Positions 22,153-35,107 of a DNA stretch of 64,000 nt are shown here, one piece after another (position 1 is the stretch's first letter; each line of letters starts with the position of its first letter). Position numbers and translations under genes: made by a program. The DNA comes from Strigops habroptila (lineage: Eukaryota; Chordata; Aves; Psittaciformes; Psittacidae): assembly GCF_004027225.2 (NCBI RefSeq), contig NC_044290.2, positions 2,744,906 through 2,808,905 of the forward strand, read 5' to 3'. Under the pieces are notes generated by a model. It did not search any database. It saw only the letters and a program-made list of their open reading frames with translations, and was not told the origin of the DNA.

Positions 22153-25100
22153 TCAACCCCTATCTAGAGGGCTGGCGCTGTCCTACTTCACACCAGGCAG
22201 CTCCATGAAACTCCATGAACCAGTGTCTTTCCTAGTAAAAGAAGAGTGATTTTTGGGGTGTGGGTTCTGAGGGTTCACCTCCACGAGCTTGCTGAGCCGA
22301 CTGGAGGAGGCTCAAGCGACTGGTGGCGCCTTCCCTACCCAAAGCATCCCAGGGAAGGGCTGAGGATCTCTGGCTGCAGAGTCCCTGCAAACCCCGACGG
22401 TGCCTGGAACGGCTCAGCCCAGGCTGCTGCGGGGCAAAGGAGAACAGATCCACCCTGGTTCTGGGGCCAGTGCTGTACCTGGCCAGCAAAGGGGTGTCCA
22501 TCTGCTGCGGTGGTCCCTGGGGAGCTTCTCCTTCCCTTAGCACCTTCCTATGAGATCTTCGAGCGTGCGGGTGCCAGGAGGATGGCCCCAGACCCTTTCC
22601 AGTAGTGCCCAGTGACAGGGTGACGAACAATGGCCATAAACTAAAATACAACAAGTTTCACCTCAACATGAGGAAGAACTTTCCACAGAGGGTGTCAGAC
22701 ACTGGAACAGGCTGCCCAGGGGGGTTGTGGGGTCTCCGCTCTGGAGACATTCCAAACCTGCCTGGACATGTTCCTGTGTGACCTGCTCTGGGTGGCCCTG
22801 CCTTGGACTGGATGATCTCCAGAGGTCCTTCCAGCCCGAATGATGCTGGGATTCTGTGTGCGGGGCTGGGCAGCCTTTAGGTGAGTGGTTTAAACTCCCT
22901 CAGGCCAAGCACTAGCCAACATCTCCCGCCAGCAGCCACAGCAGCAGGGCAGCAGGAGCACCTTTGCCCCATCTGTGTACCTGCTAAAAGAAGAAACCCT
23001 GTGCAGTTATTTAAAAGCCCCAAACACACCCAAGTCCACCCTGCAGCTAATTAAAGGTATAAACCTGAAGGAAACATTTAAGACCAGGTCCTCTTGCAGA
23101 AGGGGTTTAAATATTTGAACCAAGCTTAGAGATACCTCTTCAGGGACAGACACCAAACTGTTTTCTCTGTACCTACTATCCTAAATCCTTATGCAAACAC
23201 AGCCATTAGAACACTGAGCATCACAAGCTGCTCTGATAGTTCCCACTGGACTCACCCCCCCAGACCTGTCTGTGCCACTTTGGGGCCAGTGGAACCAGTT
23301 TGCTGCCACCATGCAACAGCAAGCAGCAACTTTGGCTCCTCTTCCCTTCAGAGGGCTCAGCTGTGACCCTTATTTCAGATTTCAAAGCTCTCCTTCCCTC
23401 TTGAGGACATGAAGGGGAGAAAGAAAACTCAAGTCCTCAAGCTGCAGCTTTCCACTGCAAATCTTTTTAAGTCGCTTCCAACTGCTCTGGGTTTCCACCA
23501 TCCCCTATCCAAAACTGTGTTTCAGAGTGATGCTTGGACCAAGCAGATGTCAGTTGAAGCATGTTTTACACCCAGCAGCTCCTCTCTCACGGCCACACTG
23601 GTTCAGACAGACTTGGATTACGTTGGCACTGCAGCACCCACGTTCAGATTCCCCAGTGCAAACGCGTGCACGTCGCACACCAAGGGACCGGCTCCAATGG
23701 CAGAACATCCATCAGGTTTATCGCAGGCACGGTTCTGCCACGCTGCCTTCCTCATATGCTGGTACGAGGCTTTGGTGCTCCTCTGCAGTCTGTAAGCAGG
23801 AGGATAAAGCTGTCGGCTGCTGGCTCTGTGCGTGGGTATCTGCTGCAGAGCTGGCGGAGGAGGAGGAGGGCAACACAAACCTGTGGCACCACATCAGCAG
23901 AGCCCTGGTTGAGAGCCTTGCAGCACGGTGGTGGGTCTGAGCTGCCTTTGGTGTCACAAGAAGGGCTGTGGAGAATAAATCTACTGAGGGTTATCAGCTC
24001 CAGAGACTCCCACCATGCACAGGCCATCCTGTGCCACCAGCCCCTGCACCCTGCGAGGGTTGGTAGCCTTACAGCATGCCTTTTGCTTTTGGCCACCCTG
24101 GGGAGCGCCCTTGGCCCTCTTGGGAGATCCGCAGCCTGCTGCACCCCTGCCCAAATAACCCGTCTACATCTTGGGCCAGGAATTTCTTTTGCAGGATCCC
24201 TCTGGATGAGGGATGCGTACAACATCGCGGGCTATGAGTTGTACTGGTGTCTGGGATGAAACTGGGTGGTTTCCCTCTTTTTTAGCAGTCTCAATCTGCA
24301 GCATGAGGGTAGACTTTGCATCTCTGTGAGCTGACAGCAGCTCCAGAGAGACCAAAACCACCACAAGCATCGATCAGCCAGTGTCTTGCTGTGAGTATGT
24401 GAGGGGAAAGAGAGCTGGGGTGAAAGCTCCCTGGGGCTTGACTTTCCCCATGAGCTGGCCCTGCAACCACCATGGACATGGATGGGGATGGGGCACAGCC
24501 CTCAGGAGTGACTCTTCAAGGGCATTTGGCCAGTCTGGGATGAGGAGAGGAAGGCAGAGCTGCACTGCTGTGTCTCAGCACCTCCTTATTCCCTATGGGA
24601 TGGACAGCTTTCCTCTGCTCTTGGTTCATGCTATTCCCTTTGAGATAACATCAGGAACAGAGCATCCTCACACCAAAGTGGTGTACTGGCTTCCCCACAT
24701 ACCTTGTCTGCGCAGCTGAATGGCAACAGGTTCTATGGGGCTTCTTGTGGGCTGCTGAGGGTGAAAGGGCTCCATATCGTGTCCTGTGGCAAGACTGTCA
24801 CAGGGCTGTGGCTGTCCCCAGAGCTCCCAGCACTGCTGCAGCCTGAGATCTGAACAGCCATCAGGACAGCTGAGGAGCTGAGGAGCGGGTTGGTTAGAGC
24901 AGTGATTGAGATAATAAATACTTCTCTCCCCACAGGAGCAAAACGAGTCAGTCTGGGGCCAGATGAAGTGTCCTTGGAGAGCTCATTGCACCGGCCAGTC
25001 CTGAGCCTTCCATCCATAGAGGCTCTGAAGGAACAAACCAGGTGGTTTTACACGCAGGAGAAGACGACGCATATGGAAAAGATTTGCCCTCACTGCAGTG

Positions 25101-25286
25101 AATTACCTGATCCCTCACCCCGGGCAGGAATACACATTCTCCCACAAACCTGAGCTCCCCTCGGGGATGTTTGGGGCAGGGATTGAGCTGGGTGCGGGAT
25201 AATTTGGACACATTTGCAGCCTGGGAGGACCCCTATTCCTAAAAAACCAACCTTGCAGCCCCCGGCTTGAGACAACCCCTCTCCCA
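22153..25286. other. Intergenic DNA between provirus and GALR2 promoter
   Basis: No coding gene is recognised; open frames on both strands are short and lack family features. It contains one CR1 fragment (22606-22858). An AT-rich, non-repetitive patch near 22985-23120 (with TAATTAAAGG) could be regulatory, but nothing specific supports that. Confidence 0.55.
22606..22858 (+). mobile_element. CR1 LINE 3' fragment, distinct subfamily
   Basis: It has the CR1 block coding for residues around the RT tail (ATGAGGAAGAACTTTC, then AACAGGCTGCCCAGGGGGGT) and ends GATGCTGGGATTCTGTG. It differs clearly from the other copies in the window, which suggests another and probably older CR1 subfamily. Confidence 0.85.
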
Positions 25287-25660
25287 GTGCCTGCTGCAGG
25301 GGGAGGGATAAGGAAAACCACCCGACACTCCGCTTTGGGTGCCCGGGTCCCCTGGGGTGCCCGGCCCGGCTGCTCCAGCCCCTTCCCGGGGGTCGCGGTA
25401 CCCAAAGATATTTTACCCCCTCCCCCGGAGCAAACCGGCCCCGGCCCGAGCCCCTCTGCCCGGGCTGGGGGGTGGCTCCTGCAGCCGTCGCTCGGGGCCG
25501 GGGTTTATCCCGGCGGGAAGCGGAGCCGGGCGGGAGCGGCCGCTCTGGAGGCCCCCCCCCCTCCCCTTTCCCGTCCCGCTGCTCCGCCGGCGGGAGGGAC
25601 AGCGCCGAGCCGCGCCGAGCGGCCACCGGGAAGAAGGAAGGGCACCGGCTCCCCCTGCAC
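25287..25660. promoter_or_regulatory. GALR2: GC-rich 5' region of GALR2
   Basis: Strongly C/G-rich, with many CpGs and C-runs (for example about 25550-25568), leading into the GALR2 5' UTR. Probable CpG-island promoter; no TATA box was recognised. The frame of the GALR2 start stays open upstream through this region, as expected by chance for such composition. Confidence 0.5.
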
Positions 25661-25935
25661 CCCCTTTCCATGTATCCCGGTACGCTCCCTGCATCCCCTT
25701 TACCTTTGCATCCCCGCTGCGCTCCCCAGCGTGCTGCCCGTGCGCCCCGTTTCCCGTGCATCCCTGGTGCGCTCCCCGCTGACCTCTCTGTGCACCCCTT
25801 CTCCCGTGCATCCCTGCTCTCACCCCGTGCACTCCCTCTTTCCATGCATCCCCGCTGACCTCTCTGTGCACCCCTTTTCCCCTGCATTCCTGCTCACTCT
25901 CCGTGCACCTCCTTTTCCTGTGCCTCCCGGTGCAG
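25660..25935 (+). repeat. Imperfect minisatellite in the GALR2 5' UTR/promoter
   Basis: Repeated modules of the form CCCGTGCATCCCTG and GTGCACCCCTT. A 27-base block beginning CCCCGCTGACCTCTCTGTGC occurs at 25774-25800 and again at 25850-25876, a 76-bp period. The array ends about 26 bp before the GALR2 ATG. Confidence 0.75.
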
Positions 25936-25961
25936 CCCCCACTCTCCCGTGCTCTCCGGCC

Positions 25962-28346
25962 ATGAACAGCTCGGCAGCGGGCTGGCAGCCCGAGGCGGTG
26001 CTCATCCCGCTCGCGTACCTCCTCATCTTCCTCATCGGCACCGTGGGCAACTGCCTGGTCCTGGCCGTGCTGCTGCGCAACGGGCAGGTGAAGAACACCA
26101 CCAACCTCTTCATCCTCAACCTGGGGGTGGCCGACCTCTGCTTCATCCTCTTCTGTGTCCCCTTCCAAGCCACCATCTACACCCTGGAAGGGTGGGTGTT
26201 TGGGCCCTTCATGTGCAAGGCTGTCCACTTCTTCATCTTCCTCACCATGTATGCCAGCAGCTTCACCCTGGCCACAGTCTCCCTTGACAGGTAGGAAAGG
26301 GGCTGGGGGGGGGGTCTCCCTGTAGCCTAAGGCTCCCCCTTCTCTGGATCCCCCCGGGCAGAAGAGGGGAGAGAATCCCCTGGAGCCAAGCTGTGACCTC
26401 CCAGGGGAATCCAGCAGCATTTCCCAGTTCATGAGGGCAAGGAAATGCAAGCACTGAGGATGGGGGCCAGCAGAGAGGGTTGCACTGAGACCCCTGTCCC
26501 CAGCTGGAGGAAGCTTTCAGACCCTGAAGCTGTAGGACTGGGGTTTATCCACAGGCTCTGGCAGCTGAAGGGGGGATAGAAAACCAGAGAGAAACAAAGC
26601 TCAGCCCCTGAACAGCCCTGGGGTGCATGGAGAGATCCTCAACCCTGCCAACAGCCCACAGCAAAGCAGGCAAACCTCAAGGAGGAGAAGACATTGGAGC
26701 TGGGACACTGCTTTTGCTAGTAAAAAGGGAGGGTGGGGAAAAGCCCCTTTCTGTCCCAGTGCTGTCCCTTGTCCCAGGAACTGTCCCAGCCTGGCTCAGG
26801 GTGGGTTTTAGCCAGGAAGCTCTGCACAGGGCAGCCTGGGGCTCCTGCCTGTGCTTCACCTTCACCACCTCACCTCTCTAAGAGCTGGTGAGTTATTAAT
26901 CCACAGCAAGGCAGAGGCAGGGAGCTCCTGGTGCTGCTCTGTCAGTGCCTGAAACCTGTGTGATGGCACGTGGAAGGTCCCCATGAAAATCCCCTGGGAA
27001 GGGCCATGGCAGCCCCAGAGCAGGGCTGGATGTGTCCTGCCATCCCAGCATGGCACCATGCTGGCTCCCAGGACAGCACCCCCAAAACACAGCCAGGGGC
27101 TGACCTCGTCCTACATCCCACAGAGAGAGGGGAACAGAGGTGGCAAGCAATGGGGGCTTGCACGAGCCCCCTGATCTGTGTGTAATTAAGGAACCAGCTA
27201 ATTGCAGGACTGAAGATGGGCAATGTGCTTTAGCATGTGCCAGCGTGAGGAACACCGAGTCTGGGGATCATGGGGGCTTGCTCCTGCCTTCCTATCTCAT
27301 TGCTGCTATCACTTGTGCCAGACAGGCTGCTGATGGAGCGAGGATCTGCTGGAGTAGGGAGAGGGACAGAAAGGGACCATCCCCATCCTCTCCACAAAGG
27401 AGCAGAGAGGGTGACAGGACAGGCTTGGGTCAGAGGATCTTCCTTACCCCACTGTGCTGCACAGAGACGCTGAGGAGCCCCAGGGATCAGTTGTGTGACT
27501 GATTGCCCTGGAAAGCTCAAATCCATCCCATGTGACCTTTCTCCAACCCGCTCCAGGAGCAGCTCCCCATGCCCTCCCCAGGACTACAGTTGTGTCCCTT
27601 TCCCTTTCCCCTGCAGGTACTTGGCCATCCGCTACCCCCTGCACTCGAGGGAGCTGAGGACACCCAGGAATGCCCTCACGGCCATCTGCTTCATCTGGGG
27701 GCTTTCCTTCATCTTCTCGGGCCCTTACCTCAGCTACTACCAGGAGTTCCAGCTGGCCAACCTGACTGTCTGCCACCCTATCTGGGAGATCTCTCAGCGC
27801 AAGGTCATGGACATCTGCACCTTCATCTTCAGCTACATCATCCCGGTGCTGATCCTGAGCCTCACCTATGTGCGGACTATTCACTACCTGTGGAGGTCCG
27901 TGGACCCTCTCCACGACATGTCAGAGTCCAAGAAGGCCAAGCAGAAGGTCACCAGGATGATCATCATTGTAGCTGTCCTGTTCTGCCTCTGTTGGCTGCC
28001 CCATCACCTGCTCATCCTCTGCGTCTGGTTCGGGTACTTCCCCCTCAATCACGCCACGTACGTGCTCCGCATCCTCTCTCATCTCATCTCTTATGCCAAC
28101 TCCTGCGTGAACCCCATCGTCTACGCCCTGGTCTCCAAACACTTCCGCAAGGGCTTTAAGAAGATCTTCATCTGCCTCCTGCACCAGAAGGCAGCCCACA
28201 AGGTGCACGTGGCCCAAGTGACGAACACGGTCAGCACACTGGAGGCAGAGCTCAGCGAGGTGACCCGCGCCGGCCGCTCCTCCCTGCGCTGCGCGGGCCC
28301 AGCCCTGGGGGAAAGCGGAGCTGGTGGGACAGCAGCAGGAAGCTGA
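25962..28346 (+). CDS. GALR2: GALR2, galanin receptor type 2 (class A GPCR)
   Basis: Two exons, 25962-26290 and 27617-28346, with canonical GT-AG ends, give 352 residues (human 387). The receptor sits in the plasma membrane and responds to galanin and spexin, mainly through Gq. Seen in the protein: a short glycosylatable N-terminus (NSS at 2-4); GN at 29-30 in TM1; the LxxAD motif at 54-58 in TM2; a disulfide pair Cys85 and Cys162; DRY at 109-111, split by the intron as in other GALR2 genes; CWLPHH at 235-240 in TM6, whose histidine pair is known for ligand contact; NPIVY at 275-279 in TM7; then an amphipathic helix 8 and CLL at 296-298. The start was chosen because it places a receptor-type N-terminus directly before TM1. 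The 1.3-kb intron holds no repeat that I recognise. The C-tail is shorter than in mammals. Confidence 0.97.
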
Positions 28347-29339
28347 TGGCTCCTTCATCACCTCCAGCGTCACCTAGCAGAGCTTCTTCCCACCCCATGG
28401 CTTTGCAGTGTCCTGCAGCATCACAGGCCTGGGCATGGGCTACGTTTTGGGTTGAAATGCATCAAAACATCCCTTTTTCATTCAAATGCACCCAGATACC
28501 GTAACTGTTAAACTGATACTGCTGACTACAGACTCAGCCAAGCAACCAACCAGGGATCCAAGGGCAGGATTTGCTTCCACCATGCACTTGCTGAGAGCAG
28601 AGAGATCAAACGCTCATGTGTTTCATGTGTTCCTCTGTTACCGATGGACTTACACCCTGTTGCATCTACACATGGAGCCTATTTAAAGCTCTGCTCCCTC
28701 CAACCAACACAGCTTCTGGCTGGATGCACTTTTAGGGACATTTGGGAAGTCTTGGTTCATTTTTGCTCCAGTTCAGCAGCTGAGTCCCAGGGAACCACCG
28801 GCCTGGGACTCAGCCACATGGGCAAACACGGGGCTCAGGTAGGAAAATCCAGGAGAGAAGCATAGAAATCAGGACAGAAACCTTCCCGGTGCAGCCAGTG
28901 CTGGCTGGGCTGTCACAGCTCCTTGGGGCTTGTGGCTTGGAGAGGTTTCCCCATGGCTGGAAGCTGGAACATGTATCCATAGCCCAAGGACAGAGTCCAA
29001 GAGCACAGGGCACCCCCACTCTGTGCTGCTGCTCTCCATGGCTCATCCCGGCCATTTTGGTGCAGGCGAGGCTCTAGCTCTGCAGACCATCCAGAGGTCA
29101 CCAAAGACCTTCTTTGGTCACCACCGAAGAAGGGGGGTGGGAGGCTGTTTGTTGGGGGAGCACAGCCAGGCTCCATGGGAGAGGTTGTGCTGCCAGGGGA
29201 AGGGGAGCAGGACATCAATGGGTCAGCATTGCAGACCCAGCAAGGTGCTTGTGGAGGAGAGAAAAGCTTTCCTGGGGCCATGGTGTGGGGCTGGACAAAT
29301 GGGGCTGTGTGGGGGACCCCAGGCAGCCAGGGAAGCCTC

Positions 29340-29345
29340 AATAAA
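29340..29345 (+). terminator. GALR2: Candidate GALR2 poly(A) signal
   Basis: AATAAA about 1 kb after the GALR2 stop, followed some 25 nt later by a TGCTGTGTCC stretch that could serve as downstream element. Supported by position only. Confidence 0.4.
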
Positions 29346-29496
29346 GCCCTTCAATCCCACATGCTGTGTCCAGCTCCATTGAAACACCCCACAGTCTGCA
29401 GTGGAGGAGAGGAGGGTGCTGGAGGGGTGGTGGGGCCCACTGGCCCCAGGAGTGATGTGGGTGGGGGGATGGAGGATGGGGGTTACATCCAAGGAT

Positions 29497-29741
29497 ACAA
29501 ACAGGTGAAGTGCAGGTTAGATATAAGGAAGAAGTTTTTCCCTGTGAGGGTGCTGAGGCGCTGGCGCAGACTTTTCCCAGAGAAGCTGTGGCTGCCCCAT
29601 CCCTGGCAGTGTTCAAGGCCAGGTTGGACACAGGGGCTTGGAGCAACCTGCTCTAGTGGAAGGTGTCCCTGCCCTGGGCAGGGGTTGGAGCTGGATGAGC
29701 TTTAAGGTCCCTTCCAACTCAAACGAGTCTGGGATTCTATG
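29497..29741 (+). mobile_element. CR1 LINE 3'-end fragment
   Basis: Starts at CAGGTGAAGTGCAGGTTAGA and ends in GGGATTCTATG, the CR1 3' end. About 245 bp. Confidence 0.9.
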
Positions 29742-30079
29742 CCCTGCATCATGGAATCTCAAGTTGAGATATGTGGGTGCAGCCAGGTGTGATAGGAAAA
29801 TAGGTCCAGGGAGGGCAAGGAGGGGAGCAGGGTCAGTGTCTCCTCTGTGATGGCATTAAGCAGATGGGGGATGATGCACCCCCAACCGTGCCAGCACAGG
29901 GACCCCTGTCCTTGCGCAGTGCAGGGGTGGTGGGACAATGTCTCCGTTCTCAAGGCAAGGTGAGAACTGTGTCGAGGAGAGGGTTGGGGAGGAGGAGGAT
30001 GAGCTGTTAGCTGTGTTTGAGTGCCTGATTCAGTGTTTGCCCTGGCTGGGAAGAGTTGAGCAGGGGAGGTAAATGCAGA

Positions 30080-30200
30080 TGTAAGTAATGGAGCTGTTTA
30101 TATGCTTGCTCTTGGTGACTTATGCTCTGAGCAGGCCTAGACTAAATATCACGGTTATTGATATGAGGCAGTGGCTGATTTATGGCCCTTTGCATGGGGA
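30080..30200. other. AT-rich unique patch, candidate conserved element
   Basis: Non-repetitive and AT-richer than its GC-rich surroundings. It contains MEF2-like CTAAATATC and an octamer-like TTTGCAT. Function is a guess from composition only. Confidence 0.2.
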
Positions 30201-30404
30201 CAGGAAGATCTGCTTATAATAACACTTAGTGGGGGAAAACAAATGTTTTAAAGGTAAAACCTTCCTGCGGAGAAAGGCCAAGTGCTGGGGACGGGTGTGG
30301 AGGGGGTTGTGTCTGTGTCTGGGTCCTGGGCCGCACCCCCAGAGTGTGAGCAGCAGCTCAGAGAGGGGATCCTGCCCCTCTGCTGTGCTCTGGGGAGACC
30401 CCCC

Positions 30405-30901
30405 CTGCAGTCCTGATCCAGCTCTGGGGCAACAGCACAAGAGGGACGTGGAGCTGCTGGAGCGAGGCCAGAGGAGGCCCCGGAGCTGCTGCGAGGGCTG
30501 GAGCAGCTCTGCTCTGGAGCCAGGCTGAGAGAGCTGGGCTGGGGCAGCCTGGAGAAGAGAAGGCTCCTGAAGGGGAGACCTTAGAGCAGCTCCGGTGCCC
30601 AAAGGGGCTCCAGGAAACCTGGAGAGGGGCTTTGGACAAGGGGAATGGCTTTAACCTGCCAGAGGGGAGATTGAGATGAGCTCTGAGGCAGAGGCTCTTC
30701 CCTGTGAGGGTGCTGAGGCGCTGGCACAGGGTGCCCAGAGAAGCTGTGGCTGCCCCATCCCTGGCAGTGTTCAAGGCCAGGTTGGACACAGGGGCTTGGA
30801 GCAACCTGCTCTAGTGGAAGGTGTCCCTGCCCGTGGCAGGGGTTGGAACTGGATGAGCTTTAAGGTCCCTTCAACCCAAACCAGTCTGGGATTCTGTGAT
30901 G
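30405..30901 (+). mobile_element. CR1 LINE 3' fragment, about 500 bp
   Basis: One of the longest CR1 pieces in the window. It extends 5' into the GTGGAGCTGCTGGAGCGAGG region and ends at GGGATTCTGTGA. The middle has lost the stretch containing CCTGTCCCTACAGGCC that is kept in the copy at 32304, so a small internal deletion is likely. Confidence 0.92.
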
Positions 30902-32303
30902 ATACAGACCAGGGAATTGCAGGGATGCTCAGCATAGCTCATCCTAGCTCCCGTGCACTAGGTGATGAAACATCACCTCCTCTGCTGTGCTCCCTGTGGG
31001 ACCTGCAGGGAGCAGGGCCAGGCAGAGGGGCCTGGCTGCTCCCCACACTCCTCACCCAGCCCCAGGGAGGCTCCTCGTGCCACCCCTGAGCTGGCCAGGG
31101 GAAAGCTGGGGCACAGCATGGCCTCTCACCCTCCAGCACCGAGCTGTGCCCTGCTCGGGCAACTGGGCAGCAAAGGCAGGTCTCTGGGGACCCATTTCTT
31201 GCAGCCACGTTGGATCCCTCAGCAGCAGCAGAAGCGTGGCCACCATGAAACAGCTGGAGGAGAGGGAGATGATGCTGATGGGTGGCTCTGATCCCGGGTA
31301 ACAGGACTGAATCCCACATTCCCACCCTGGCTAAAGCAGGCTGGCAACAGCCAGCAGGATAAACGTGCCAAATTACAGCAGATTCTGTAAACTCCATTTG
31401 TTTTCCAAGTGTTTTGGTATTGCATGAGAAAAGAGCCTCAAAATAGCATTAGCAGCTTAGAGCTGTGGCCATCAGCAGGAGGAGAAAAGGCAACTGGTCA
31501 CCTCTTCAAAACAGTTCATCAAAACCATGCTCACTGCAGCAGCAGCGCCTGGACACTGGGAAAAGGTGCAAAGGACAAATAACTGTGTGTGAACAAACCA
31601 GCACCTTCACAAGAGCCTGCCCATGGTGCCTCCTGCCCTACATCACACAGGAGCCATCTCCTGCATCATCCCAGAGGACACCCAGCCCTGGGCATCCTCC
31701 TAAGCACACCAGCGTGCATCCACCACTGTACCCCACATCTGCAAGCAGCTTCCCAAGCAAGGCGAGAGGGCAAAATGAGAAGGAAGCAATGGGATAATGA
31801 AGTAAAACCTTTGCCAGAGTTTGGTGGAGCTGGTCCCCCAAGAGAAGCTCAGGAACCATCTTTAGCTGGAGAGACACAAAAGCAATGCCGTGATGCTGCA
31901 GTTCACACCGAATCCATGGGAACGTGCATGTGGACAGGCAAAAAGCCCAGCAAAGAAAGGACAAGCAATTGGTTTTTAAGCATCACAAGGAATAGCTGTG
32001 TGAGAACAAGGAGACTCCCAACACATCCACTGATGACACTGAACACAACATCCCCCAACACTGACTTCACCGAGTTGTTGCTGCCTGGCTCCTTCCCACT
32101 GGTACATCCCAGGCGGGCACTAACGGGGCTGGGAGCTGCACTCCAGACAGACAACAGGTCCACGGAGGGTGAGACATCGAGGTCAGGAAGGCAGAGCCCG
32201 GGAGGACGTTGCTGCCCCCCACCCACAGACAGACATTTCCCCATGTGCTGCTTGTGCCAGGGCTTGGCAGGGTCCAGGCACCGAATGGTGATGGATTAAG
32301 AGT

Positions 32304-32636
32304 CTTCCAGTGCCTAAAGGGGCTCCAGGAAACCTGGAGAGGGGCTTTGGACAAGGGCCTGTAGGGACAGGACAAGGGGAATGGCTTTAACCTGCCAGAG
32401 GGGAGACTGAGATGAGCTCTGAGGCAGAAGTTCTTCCCTGTGAGGGTGCTGAGGCGCTGGCACAGGGTGCCCAGAGAAGCTGTGGCTGCCCCATCCCTGG
32501 CAGTGTTCAAGGCCAGGTTGGACACAGGGGCTTGGAGCAACCTGCTCTAGTGGAAGGTGTCCCTGTCCGTGGCAGGGGGTTGGAACTGGATGAGCTTTAA
32601 GGTCCCTCCAAACCCAAACCAGGCTGCGATTCTATA
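32304..32636 (+). mobile_element. CR1 LINE 3'-end fragment
   Basis: Starts at TCTTCCAGTGCCTAAAGGGG and ends GCGATTCTAT. It is nearly identical to 30590-30900 apart from a short extra segment. Confidence 0.92.
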
Positions 32637-35107
32637 AAGAGAACAGTAGAAAACCAACATGCGAAGGAAGGAGATGGAGCCCTGCCCTCCTGTGTTAACA
32701 GCTCTAGAGCTGCCTGGCCACCCCTGTGACCGCTTTGAGGACACATCCCAGGACACCCCTAACTCAGCTCCCAGCCCAAAGCATCGCTGCATCCCCTTTA
32801 CCTGGGCACCGGCTCGTTTCTGGTCACTGTGCAGCAGCACCAGAGTGTGACACGGGGCTGGGGCAGGCTCTGCCTGGGCGTGCACCTCACTCCTGCCTCC
32901 TGCTCCCCAAATCTCCCCAACACACCCCACGATGCTCTCCCCCTCACGCAGGAGCAGGAAGGGGCTCCGTGATGGTTGTTCAGCAAGGGCTGGGCTTTCG
33001 CAGGTCTCTGCAGTGTGGCACACGCAACTACTCTCCTTGGTTTATGGATCCTCACCCATCCGTTGGTACTTACTCATGCAGGCAGAGAAGCCTGGATCAG
33101 GTGCTGGATCATTACAGATCCTACAGAAAGAGAGGGAAAACCCACCCTCCAGCTTATCTGCTATTGCCTCTCTCCATCTGAGGAGGAAGCCATCACCCTC
33201 CCTCACCCAGCCCATGCCTTGAGAAGCCCTTCAAGGGCAAGCACAAGGTACTACTGCCAACACAAAACCACCATGGGAAGTGACTGTTCCCCTGAATAAC
33301 AACATACCAGATGGAAGAGACAAAAGAGACAAGAGCATCCTGACCTGCCACCTCCCAGCCGAGCAGGGACAGGCTCCTGGTCCATTCCCTTGGGAGGCTG
33401 TATCTTAAACGAACACTGCAAGTCCCCTTGTTCCAGTTAAAGCTTAATAAATTCAGATCCAACTGGAGGTGGAATACAAATAGGCTCCCAATAGGTGGAA
33501 CTCAGCTCCCATCACATCCAACGGTGGGCAGGGAGCTGAGGGGCACCTGGCTGCAGCCTCAGGTTAATGGGAGCTTTCCAGCACGCGGATTTAGCGCTGG
33601 GTTCAAGAAGCTGGTTTCATTTGGGGTTTTGCTCTGTTTTCAAACACTTCCTCTGCCAAATTTGCTCCCGGGTCTGATGAGCAGCCAAAGGGGGGTTGGG
33701 GCTGAAGCTTTTGAGCCTCCCACCCTCATCTGTTGTACCAGGCTGCAAATTGCACCCACAGCAGCCCTGAGGGGCTGCTCACTGTCCCTGCAGGGTTTGA
33801 CAAAGCCCTTTTGCTACCCCAGAATAACAGTCAGTGGAAGCCACAGACAGGAGCAGGTAACCCAGCAGACCCTGCACATCCCCACAGCACGGCCCGCTGC
33901 AGGAAGGACCAAGACAAAACAGAGAACTGGGGCTCCAGCCCCAAAACCATCGGCTGAGAAAACCCACCAGAGACAGAGATCAGCCCCAAAACCCTGGGAA
34001 TCAGAGACACGTGCCCAGCCTGTTCCAGTCTGCCAGGGATTCACAGCAGCCAGAGCAGTGCAGGAGGTAAGAAGGGGCCATGGAATTCTGCAGGAGCCCT
34101 GGAGGAAGCCAGTGGGGAGGCAGAGGGGGCTCAGCCCCCGGTCGGGTCCGTGCTCTCAGCTCCCGCAGGGGTGCGAGGTGCTCAGCTGTGGCAGGTCGGT
34201 GCTGGCTGCCATGGTGGCTCTGATGAGGATGCTCCGACATTCCTTACCATAAAAAGCCAAGGAGCACATGGAGCCACTCCCCAGCGCTGCGCAGCGCCGG
34301 GTGCGACTCGGACACTTGAGGTCAGCCCGGGAAGGGGGGGACACACAAGGGGCTCCCCTGCTCCCACTCCGTGGAAGGGCAGCTCTGGCTGAAGCGTGCT
34401 GCTGCTCTGGGTGCTGCAGCGGGCACTGGATGAGGCTGAGATCCCATCCACCTCCCCATGGCCATTCCCTGTGCAGGGGAGAGGCAGGCGGTGTGGGAAC
34501 AGCAACTGGGAGGCTGCATTTAGGAAATAGGGACCGGGTGGCTCTGCTTTCCCTTTAGCTCAGGGAAAACAAGCGTCTTGGGCTCCCACCTAAGAGCCAT
34601 ACACCTGGGAGCAGCAGAAGCTGCCTCTTCCCCTGGGTACTCACCACCTCCAGCTCCTCCTCGCTGCACGGCCACCACCAAGCTAGGACTCAGCAGCCTC
34701 TTTACTCCCTTTCCTTCCTCCAGATGCGGACAGGGCATCCCTGGGGCAGGAAACAACCCAGCCAACTTCTGGTGCTGGTAACGGAGAGACCAGGACAGGG
34801 GAGTGGGACATTCTGCATCCATCTCTGACTGCATCTCCCCACCTCTGAGCTGAGCTGGACCAGCTCCTCACAGCCTCGCACCAGTCCAGCCTTCCCATGG
34901 GAACAGGCTGATAGTGAAGCCCAGAAATGCCTCTTTCAGTATAGGCCATGCAGAGGTGTTCCCAGAGCCTCTGGAGAATGGGATGTGGCCCCACAGCAGT
35001 GTATAAAGGGTCCCATCCATCTTCTTTGGGGCCTGGTGAGCACAAGAACATCAGTACAGGGAGGATACCAGCTCCTGTACACTAAAGCTGAGATGCTCCA
35101 GAAATCA

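Noticed and set aside
25287-25961. N-terminal extension of GALR2 by the open upstream frame
   Set aside because: The frame is open because of GC-rich and minisatellite sequence. GALR2 proteins start directly before TM1 as at 25962.
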